A DNA stretch of 64,000 bases, taken from assembly GCA_914767715.1 (NCBI GenBank), contig OU612068.1:22442001-22506000 (forward strand), read 5' to 3'. Both the position numbers and the translations under genes were made by a program. Position 1 is the stretch's first letter; each line of letters begins with the position of its first letter. Of this stretch, positions 48,901 to 60,900 are shown in pieces. Below the pieces are notes generated by a model. The model saw only the letters and a list, made by a program, of their open reading frames with translations. It was not told the origin of the DNA and did no database searches. This DNA is from Membranipora membranacea (Eukaryota; Bryozoa; Gymnolaemata; Cheilostomatida; Membraniporidae).

Positions 48901-51900
48901 AACCCACTGTTGACAAATAATCTTGTATTCCAGGATGGGTATACATATGGCAAACATGGAGAATGGTGGCCCTATTATTACTTCTATGCGCCAAATTCTC
49001 CCCTTGAGTGTGAGTGTGCGGAACAGTCATCTTGTCTGAACAACAAGGGATGTAACTGCTACAATGATGATACCAACTGGCAACAGGATAGCATTCTGCT
49101 CAAAGATAAGAAAATCCTACCCTTGACTCAAATTGCGCTCGGAGACCTGGACAAAAAGAAAGAAAATGCTGAGATCACTGTTGGAGACCTTATCTGTGTC
49201 TAAATAAACATTGAGTCGTCTGTTCAGCAATTCTATTTTAATCATTTTTATCATAGATCATGTGAATGGTTTTGAATCATCACACCATTTTTATTTCTAT
49301 TGTGTTTCTTAGATTGTATGCAGCTTGAGTTCTTCCATTGGGTGGAATTTGACAATGGATTGCTATCAGTTATTTAACACTTTCAAGATTTGCCATTTTT
49401 GTTACTAACTGTAAACAGTCGAGCTGAAAAAGAAACAAATAAATTTCTAAGCAATTATTCATACTGGTTTGTAATTCGAGGAATGCTTAATGACAATATG
49501 TTTTTTCATCAGAAATTTCAATGTTGATTGTCGATGATTGTCTAATGACTCGGTAAACGCATATTTGGAATGATAATTATCATTTATCTATTGTTTGTCT
49601 GAAGCGCATACAAAAGTTAAAGAACCACAAAACCTCTTCCATGAACATGATCATAGTAAAGTATGTAGGAAGTACTTAGTTTTCAATATACATGTTCATA
49701 GTATGAACATGTACATAGTATAATTTATTGACTGGTTGGGATAATTTTGACTCCAAGCCACCCAGTCAAAATCACCATTCTGATGATATGGGCCCAATTT
49801 TCATTTCTATTGCCCTTCAAAAATTTAATGGCCCTGTGTCAGTCTTGAGTTTTTACTACAATCTCTCAACCCAATGATATACCCTCTGTGACATATTTTA
49901 CGACACACCATTGTCGCCAGCCACTTAAATCATCAAACTGATTGAGTTACTGTTTAATGCTTCCCCACTATCAGGACTCTTGTTTGTCATATCAAAGTAT
50001 TTTTTTACGTTTAATCCATTGCGATCTCTGGTCCGCATGTATAATAACTCCCAAAGCAGTCCAAAACAATGTCACTGTTGTTATAGATGCAGATGATGAA
50101 GAAGATATTATTTCTAAGCCTGCAGTCCCGTCTCTTCTTAATAAGCTAAAGAAAGGGGTGGTTATAGAGAGGGACGAAGAAATCCAGGTAACTAACTCTC
50201 AATTAAGCTGCTCACATACTATATACATATACTTGATAATAATGATGAAGTTTGAATAAATAGAATCAAAGATCATTCATAGGCATGATTAGTCATATAG
50301 TATTGATTAGAATAGATATAGATTAGATTTATTTCTCTTCGGACTAAGGTATAAAAAAGATTGTTCATCGAAATCAAGTATGAGTTTATAACTCCCTATG
50401 AGGCACACGATTGTGTGTGTTATGCTTTACCAATTCAATTTCTTGATCTAGATGAAAATTCAGATTAATTATGTTGGTAGAGGAAACATAACATCACTGT
50501 TTTTAAATCTTATCACAAATTGATGGAAAACTGTGTGGTAAAAAGATTTCAGGAAACTGAAAATTTATAATTGTTCTCTTATTTAGGGAGGTCAGTGTAT
50601 CTAGGTATTTGTTGGGAGTCTCTATGCTAGAGCTGATAAGCCTGTTATCAGGAGAAAAGGGGTTGACTATAATTATTGTCATTTGCAGACGGCGAGGATG
50701 AAACTCCCAATATTAGGGGAAGAGCAGCAGATTATCGAAACAATATCGGAGAATATGGTCACTATTATATGTGGAGAGACGGGATCTGGTAAAACTACAC
50801 AAGTACCACAATTCCTCTACGAAGCTGGGTATACCAGGTTAGTTCATTGTATATATTGTTAAATGATATAAAATATTATTTGATATTTATTATATTGAGT
50901 ACCTTCCTCTGCCCATCATGTTTCGATTACCACTGTGCTATGTGGAGGCTTCTCTGCAAATTTAAAAAGAAAAAGATGTCTTATCATTGTACCTCTCGGG
51001 TTCATTCTGTGATGGAACATTGCTGCTATGATGGCGAGAAGTCATGTCACAGTTCATTCAACAACAGTAAACTGTAACTGGATGTGTCCTTAAAGACTTC
51101 GGAAGGACCACAGCAATATATAGTCTGGCAGGTAGTTCTGCAGTAATTATGCAATATTTTATCATTTAGACAATTCAGAGCACTTCTGGGTAAAAATTAT
51201 GTGTAGTGTTAGGAATTGTCCTCCCTTCTCATCTAAGAGCTATGAGATATTTATGCGCCCTAGTGCTGTGCCAACCTAATATGCTAATACTTCTATCTAC
51301 GTGAGACAACTGTAAAAATTATTAAATGAAGTTATCTACTGTTGTAAAATGTCTCCTGACAATGGAAATATATTTATTTTGAACTTATGTGGGAAAGAAT
51401 GGCAATTAAATGTATTTTGAAATGTAAGCTTATTATGTTGGCACAGCACTAGGGCGCATAAATACCTCATAGCTCTTAGATGAGAAGGGAGGACAATTCT
51501 TAACACTACACACCATTTTTACCCACAACTGCTCTGGATTTTCTAAATGTGAAAATTTTGCATAATTACTGCAGAACTAGCTGCCAGACTATTTATTGCT
51601 GTGGTCCTTCCGTAGTCTTTAAAGAAATCAAGCCTCAGACCTTTTTTCTTTTCCTAGTGATAACCATATGATAGCTGTAACCGAGCCAAGGAGGGTAGCT
51701 GCTATCTCCATGTCTAAACGTGTAGCTAAAGAACTTAACATGACTGAAGCCGAGGTGTCTTATCAGATCAGATATGAGGGAAACACAACTCCAAATACTA
51801 TCATTAAATTCATGACTGATGGTGTACTGCTGAAAGAAATTCAAAATGTTAGTTAATAATTATCCTATATGCTGTATATCCAAAATATGATATCGTAAAA

Positions 51901-54900
51901 TGATTGAGATTTCTTAGCAAACAAAATTTGAATTCGATGTTGATGCTGTTGAGTACATCACCAATTTCTGCGGAGTCAACCTTTACTGTGCATTTGGTCA
52001 GTCTTTTTGTGTCAATATAACATGACACATATGACACTGGTCATTTTAAAAAAATACTAAACTGTGTTGATTTTGAGTTATTACCAAAAAATAATCCCGG
52101 AGGTAATGACTGATAGTAAACCTCATCCGAGAAATTATCCTCATTATTATATTTCCATCCCATTTAAGGATTTTTTGTTGGAGAAGTATAGAGTTGTGAT
52201 CATAGATGAAGCTCACGAGAGATCCGTGTACACTGATGTCCTCATCGGCCTTTTATCAAGAATTGTCACACTAAGACACAAGGTAATTAATACGCTCTAA
52301 CAGCGCTAAATGTTTCATCTCTCAAAAGGTGCCTAGAAGACCAAAATAACCCATTGATAACTCATTGTTGGCACAATAACACATCATGTGTCTCTTATCA
52401 TACAAAAGAAACGGGCAACACCCAATATTGATAATGGCTAAAAATACACATATGATGTCAAACATGAGAATCTTCCAACACTGTTATTTACGTCCCATTG
52501 ACCGCCCCCAGGTCTTGACACGTTGAAATGGCAGTTCTTATTCCCATTGCTCTGTGATGCATAGTGTTTGTAAACCCCAGTTAATGGGTTCTTGTTTTTT
52601 CTGCAGAAAGAGAGACCGCTGAAAATGGTGATTATGTCGGCCACTCTGAGAGTTGAAGACTTCAGAGATAATACACTTCTCTTCCCGACTCCTCCTCCTG
52701 TCCTCAAGGTTTGTCTGGGCTCTACAAATTACGTATTTATCTTGGCCACTGCTCCTCTACATTTACAAAACTCAATATTATCAATATTTTATACTGACTT
52801 CAGTGTGCGATTAGTGCACATATTTAGTGTATGAGGTAAAACGACACCAATTATGAGCACAGCATATTTAAAGGCCATTAGCTTTGATTGATAAACTCCC
52901 TTGACAGAATAGATGCGACATTTAGGGCGGAAAGCTTGAAACATAGCAGCTGCCACATATATATCCTCCTAGGAGTCTATCGTTGAATTAATTATTACAC
53001 CATTTGCAATCTTTCAAGATAGTTTCGTACAGCAGTGTACAAACTAAAATTAAACTATGCCTCCGTATATAGAAATACACTTATTCATATATATTTATTG
53101 TGTATTCATATTTTGATTATTTACCCCATACTTATTATTGATATACAAGATTCCATGCATCCTTCACAGATCGATGCTAGACAGTTTCCAGTCACCATAC
53201 ATTTCAATAAGAGAACTCCAGATGATTATCTCACTGAGACATTTAAAAAGATATGTAAGATACATCGTAAGCTTCCTGCTGGCGGTATACTGGTGTTTGT
53301 AACTGGTAAACAGGAGATTCATACACTGCTCAAAAAACTACAGAGAACATTCCCCTCATCCAAACAGATGGCTGTTCAGGGTAAGCGTTGTGTGAGTCTT
53401 GGTGATTAGATTAGATTGGTCTCTGCGCTTAGACTAGTGCTTTGTGTGTTTTAGTTTCATCCAAAGTACTACTAATATTTGTTTTAATCTTCGTGCTAGC
53501 ACAGTCTTATGGCGCCATATAACATTGTTTGACAAGCTGACTATGTTCAAGGTTGTCATCCCTTATCTCCCCTCCGCAATTATTTTGAGCATAATCCTGG
53601 TTTTGTGTCTCTAGTTTGCTTGCATTGATATGAGTTGATTTTAGACGGCGAAGATGCATCAGCAGAGACAAAAACAGACAACCCAAGCAGTGATGAAGGG
53701 AATGAGTCAGACAATGGATCTGAGAATTCTGAGAGTGGAACTGAGACTAAAAAGCCAAAGAAGAAAGCTACTAAACCAGTGAAGGAAGAGGAAATTGTGA
53801 ATGCGACGCTACCAGAAATTAAACTTGATAGGTGAGTCACTTTGATATTTAAATTACCATATTTTTAGACAGTTGTGGTCTTCAGGAAATTTGGCATCGT
53901 GCTCGGTTCAGTAATCTCTTGATGTTCTCTTTGATGATAAATGGATGAATCGATCTAGCGCCCAGTACCCTTCAGTGTACTTACCTTAGTAAAGTATAAT
54001 CTGGGGTTTAGTTTAGCTAGCTTGAGGATCTGGGGTTTAGTTTAGCTTGCTTGAGGGTGTCTCAATCTAAATCTAGCATCAATTTTCCCTTGTAGGGGAG
54101 GAAGTGAAATAGAAAATGAGGTTGAGTAAATGATTGCTCCACGCTGATCACCTGATATACTATTGCATGTATATCTCTGATCGATAGAGAGTGAACTAAT
54201 TCACTTAGCATGAGTACCATCACAAGGAATTTGGTGTCAATTTTACTGATGGGGGCGGGTACATGTAAGGTACTGCTACTAAATTGGCTCTAATGGTCAG
54301 AGATACACATGATTATAGTGAAGTCTCAACATCAATGTGTGATAGCTCTCCTTATATCTTCCTCTTGACTATACCTGACACATCTAGGGCACTGAGGCAT
54401 ATAGCTGCTGAACAATAACTTGGGTCACTGATACCTTAAAACCTATGTTCTACATAACGGTATTTGCTCACGTCTCCATTTTAGTTACTCAGCCTTACCA
54501 ATGGATGAGCAGGCAGAGTTGGAACCAGACGACTCAGACATGGAGTTAGATATAGACTCAGATCTCGAGGATGAAGATGAAGGAGACCCTGATGGTGACA
54601 GGGTAAGTCATCAGTTACCAGTCACTTACACCTGTAAACTCCTGTCAACTCCTGTCAACTCCTGCCAACCTCCCATTACTCGATTATTTGAGGCACAATA
54701 ATGACTATCCCACAATGCATTTTCTGGATTTCCCAGCAGGATCTTTATTGGAAAGTTAGGTTAAATATTCATCATCAGAGTGTTGCTCACACAGCCCATC
54801 GACATGCTGCATATCATATCTATTGACCCCTGAGTAGTATGGATGTTTTCACATGTTGATCACATCCTTGATTCTCTGTTGATAGATGATAGATTATGAG

Positions 54901-57900
54901 CAGAGACGAGCAGATATGCAGCTACCCCTACACGTGTTACCTCTCTACTCGTTACTGAACACTAAGAAACAAGCTCTAGTATTCGAGCCACCACCGGAGG
55001 GCTGTAGGCTGTGTGTCATATCTACTAATGTGGCTGAAACCTCACTCACTATACCTCATGTTAAATATGTCATCGACTGCGGAAAGGTTTGTTCGTGTTT
55101 GTTCCCCCATCCACAACATAATAGATCATGCAAATTTCTGTGGTAGAACCAATTTGCTTGTGTGTTGGAACGTGTTTTCTCAATTGTCTTAGTTGTTGTC
55201 TAGACAAGGAGCTATAATTATTAATTTGATATATTAATTACATTTATTTTGGTCCAATTAATTTGATTTTCTGGTGAAGTCGATCAATGAGTTTTGAACT
55301 GTTATGTAATTCCAGACAAAGAATAAGTTTTATGACAAGGTGACTGGAGTATCCACTTTTAGAGTGACCTTCACCTCACAAGCCTCAGCCAATCAGAGAG
55401 CAGGTAGAGCTGGTCGTACTGGTCCTGGGCACTGCTACAGGTAAAATATTCCTTATTATCGTTCCCGCCCTTGTGACAGCAGAGAGAGTAGTTGAACTTT
55501 GTTATTGACTGTGACTGTCTTGGATAACAGGACCTGTCAACATGTGCAAATCTGGGCTTATGTGCATGTGAACATAAATATATGTATATATGTGGTTTTT
55601 GTTATGGTTTTTTTCATACAAATCCATAACACTCGCAGTGCAATAAAAGCTGCATTGTGGGAAAATTTTGCCTGATTTATATGATATATGCGATCCAATA
55701 TTGTCTATGGAAACCTTTTAATGATATATAACTTGACAAACCTGATAAATTTAGCCTCATATCTGTGATTTTGTTTCAGGTTGTACTCTTCAAGTGTGTA
55801 CACAGATGAGTTAGAGGAGTTTTCTCCCCCTGAGATAGTGAGCCGCCCTGTAGATGATCTTATATTACAGATGAAAGCCATGGGTATAGAGAAAGTGATC
55901 AACTTTCCTTTTCCTACGCCTCCTTCTGAGGAAAGCCTCGTGGTAAGTAGTGAATGTGATCATCCCCAACCCTCCTTCGTGATATCTTCAACTCTTGTAC
56001 CAGAGTGGTATCATGTATTCACTTACTTCTCAACTTCTTGTACCAAAAACGTACAACATCTCTCTCAGTTTCATGTGTCCACTTACTAGTTAGTTGGAGG
56101 TAAAAATTTATACACAGGCACACTGGGCGCTCAATTATTGGATCTCTGAGCTAGTTTGTGCAATGATAAATTAACTATTGTGTACTTCTTATCATCAAAT
56201 AGTCCAATAAAGTAGAATTGACTGAGAATTGCTCCCATATTGATCAAAAGTGTCTCAATCCGAAAAATTCTTTCTACAATTGATGAAGCATCCCCATGCG
56301 TTGTAAAAAAGGCATTAACTGGAAATGACACACTAGGCAAATTCGCGACCTGCTCCACTGTAATAAAATTGATCATTAATAATCAGTGTAAAATCCCATA
56401 CGCAGGCTCTCAACTGCGTATGGGATTTTACACTGATTATTAATAATCAATTTTATTACAGTGGAACAGGTCGCGAATTTGCCTACTGTGATAAATGCTC
56501 CTCTACTGCGTTATGTTTCATAAAATCTCAGATGATCTTTTATCTTTCTTTAGGCTGGACAAGATCTACTAGTCAAACTTGGTGCACTGGAAGTTACACT
56601 TCAATCGCTCGCCCGTAAGAAGAAAGGTAAATATCCCTTTGTAATGTAACTCATGAGACACTCCAAGGTTACTTCTTACCTCGCATCAATTCTTGAATTG
56701 TCTTTTGTAAAAGACTGTTGTGTGTGCTCTTATATGATATTCATCCTTACTTGTGTCATAAACACTTTTCTTAATTTTCGCCATGATTTCTTCCTCCTCA
56801 GGACAACCCATAGCTAAGATAACAAAGCTCGGGAAGACGATGTCCATGTTTCCGGTCGCTCCACGCTATGCTAAGATGCTCTCCATGGCAGAACAGAGAG
56901 GATTACTACAATATGTGATAGCTATAGTGGCTTCCTGTTCTGTTCAGGAACTGTTCATGGAAGGAAGTCTCAATTCAGCTATAGAGGTGTGTTATTCATC
57001 AATTACTTAATATACTTTTATAATCATTTTTATCAAAATGATCTGCATTGAAAGGTACCTCTCACATTGTGAGGTACACCAATTTGATGCAGTTTAGCTG
57101 CATGTATCCTAGTTACACAGACATCCAACTAACTTGCGTTTATTAAAAGCTTGTGATTTTTATTATTGCACATCTATGAGGCGCTTATATCGCTGCAATA
57201 TGGACGCCAATGTGCACTGGTATAATTGTTGAGACTGTACCAGATGCTGGGTCTTACCGCAGAACCATCATGCTTCTCTGCATGGTTTTTCACTCATAAC
57301 TTCTGGGCTAATTTGTCAATGACCTTCTTACTTCCACATTATGTCAATCAATGTCTCAAATTACATATTGTAAAGTTTTGAGGCTGGATGCTCATAACTT
57401 CCTGAGATAAAGCCAGATAAAAAAACTCCCCTCGATTTTGTTTATTTGCTTGTTTTGATGGCTCCCTGCAGGTCACATGACTTGTCACAGCATAACGTTA
57501 TTTCAGTCTGATGGAAGTATTGGCTGTTGTGATAATAGCTTTCACGGTAGCGATAAAGATAGCTTAGGATACTTATCTTGAGCTATTCTACAAACTTCAT
57601 GAATTTCCATGTGCACCATCCATCTGTGTAGCATTATAATTAAACTGTACACAGATTTCTCATTGTGTAATGTTATTACAGGGTGACGAGCTTGTGGAGA
57701 AAACACAGAAGTTGGCTCGACAAAAAATGCAATGGGCTGGAAAGGTTGGTATCAATACAATTAATACAATATAACAAATACAATATAACAAATACAATAC
57801 AATAAACACAGTACAATAAATACAATAGAATAGATAGAATACAATAGATACAATACAATAGATACAATACAATTAATACAATACAATTAATAAATTTATT

Positions 57901-60900
57901 TATATAACTTATAAGTTGTATTGTAATGGTGAATGCTCACCAAGGACCTGAGAAGTCATCAGTAAGCACCCAACACCGTCTATCGGAACAAAGACATATT
58001 ATACTGACTGTGAGAAGTGTATTTGTTTTTACGATTCTAATATTTCAAAAATTTGATTGACAATTTTCAAATAACTTGAATAAGATATGATTTTTATAAA
58101 GACATGTTCTGGTGAATAAGGATCATATTTTTTTCACCTGATCTTTGAGCAATATTTATTTTTCCCAGAGAATGTTTTATGAGTAGAATTTGATTTACAC
58201 AGGGTCAAGCGTTACTGCTAGGTGATGCTATGGTGAACCTGAAGGCTGTAGGGTCTGCAGAGTATATGGGGTGTACACCCGAGTTCTGTGAGCAGAATAA
58301 CATCAGATACAAGGCTATATGTGAAGTGAGAAAACTCAGAGTCCAGCTCACTAATATAGGTAAGGTGTCAGGTTCAAATTCACCACCTGTGATCATGCGC
58401 AAGTCTTATATTGGATAATTGTAATTATGTATTATCTTTGTCTCAAATAGGAGCTCAATAACTGATATTCCCCTTGAAAAACTTACTTTCTGTCAATTAT
58501 TGTGTTCCATTGCAATTGAATAATTATGTAAAATATATGTTTAAAATAATAATGATACACAATGTAGGCTGATATTATTGTTGTTTTGTTGGCAAGGACC
58601 AGATCTGAACACAAGCTCAACAGACTGTACATAAATTTGTGTCAGAGAATACGGGTAGCTCTAGCTGTATGCGCTATAAAATGTCCCATCTCCTCTCATA
58701 AAACGCGATGATTGTGAATGTTAATTACTAATTTTCATGTTGGTTTTCCTTTTCCAGTGAATTCCGTTTTACCAGATGCTAATATCTGTGTAGATCCTAG
58801 AATGTCTCCACCTACAGAAGAACAAGCTAGGATGATACGCCAGATAATGTTGGCAGGGCTCAGTGATCGTATCGCCAGGTAAGTGTGACATGTTATCAAC
58901 ATTCCCACAATGCAACTGTAGCCTGAAACTCACATTATTGTCCTCCATTGGACTTCTTGAAAATTGCATTTTGGGATACGCTTTAATCTTGGCATGAATG
59001 TAAATATTAGTCAAAGTAATTCCAGAATTACAAACTGTATCATTGATTGGGATTCACTTTTGCTAAGATGTTTAGAGCATGTTGTCAGAGGAAGCTTTAT
59101 TCTACCAATTAAATTCATTTGTACAATGCACTGTGAGAATCATTATCAGGTCACAGAAAAAGTTAATGTCGTTTGCATATTTGTCTCCTCGACTTGCATT
59201 CTACCACATTGCCTATTTTTGTAACATGCGCTGCAGATTTCCCTTGTTTATATATGTCACGGACTAGCTCTACCGATGCTGACAGCTTTTGTCTAGTTCA
59301 AGTTGGATCAACATTGCTGGCTTTTGCGTTTTAGTAGAAGGGAAGCACCTCCAGCACTGGAAAATGGATCAGACATGATCTAGCTTTGTGTCTATGATTC
59401 TGTACTAAAGGATTTTTTTTTACAGATTTAATCTTGTACCAAATGATGCTGAAGCTGACACTAAAAAGAAGATGAGGCATTCCTATCAGGTCAGTGTTTT
59501 ACGTTTCATTGAAATTCTTTTTTTAACAAATTCACATGTTTTCAATTTGGTTATCATAATAATGTCTAAAGATGCTAACTATACAATTTCTCAAATATTG
59601 ACCTGGGGATGAGGATTAGAGGTATTGGTAAAAGGATAAACTTGCTGTATCACACATGATTAAACTATTTTAAACTATTTAAGATTTTGTGAGTTTTACT
59701 TGCAATAAATAGAATGATACATTTAAGTTTTTTGTTATTGTGCAAATTCCAAAGCCTCATGATGGGCTAACACATTCTACCATCAGACAGTTTGGAAGGC
59801 ATGGTCGTCCAGTCTCAGTGCCAGAATTTCTGGTGAATATGTAGCCTGTCTAGACGAGTTTGTCTAGACAGGCTAATACTTATGATGTCTAAAAGTGATC
59901 CTACATGTTTGTTATACTCAATGTATCTGTTAATTTTAGAGCACATTGGTGGAGGATTACTGTTATATACATCCAACCTCAGTTCTTAATAAGAAGAACC
60001 AGGAATATCTGATATATCAGGATATTATAGAAGCCAACGATAAGGTGTACCTCAGAGGTAAGTCTGACAGAGCAGTATAATAGAAGAAAAGATATTGAGC
60101 TATGTCCTCAATATCGTTGATTTTATATGCCGCCAATTCTGTATAATGCATGAAATTCCCGCGATTTTTATTTAATTGCAGAGAGATCTAACATTGTCTG
60201 TAAATAAAACCTTGTATTTCAATAATGCTTATTGTGATAATTTCAACTGTTGAGTCTGTAGGGCCATGGTGGATTGTGCCAAGCTGTCAGATGTTTTTTG
60301 TATATTTTGCTTGTTTTGTAGGCGTCACCGCCATTGAAGCAGAATGGATACCAAAGTATGCCCCGTTGAGATGTAAATTTTCTGAACCACTGGAAACCCC
60401 ACCACCGAGATATGATGGCAGTTCAGGGGTCATCAAATGTCACATGACCACAACTTTCGGTAACTATGACTACAAATAAACAATACAAATGCACCAGTTC
60501 GATTAGTCATGGAGTAGAACAATGAGAATAGTTTATCGGTAGTAAATTACTATCCCTAGAATTTATTGTTATTTATAACCTAGTGCATCATTTCATGGTT
60601 CCTCCAACATAAATTCTTGTCCTGAACATCCTGGTTCTTCATTTGTTGGATCAGTCATTGGGTTCTCGTTTGAATACAGTGTGACAATGTTGTATGTGTT
60701 GCCGTTCCTCCATGCTATGCGCTATATGTGTAATTGTTGTGTACATGTCATGAAGGCCTTGGTCTGTCTGCTGATAAGCAGGCCATATGGGGAAGATTCA
60801 GATTGAGCCACCAATGCCTCATTAAAGCTCAACCAGACGCATGTGACCTCAGGGGTGGTGATGTGAGACATTGCTAACCTTCCTAATCGGTCTTAGAAAT

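Noticed and set aside
54001-54058. CRISPR-like repeat
   Set aside because: Only two adjacent units without spacers, in an animal intron.
57660-57872. Tyr/Cys/Ile-rich minus-strand open frames of 63-70 codons
   Set aside because: They are translations of the AATACAATA microsatellite.
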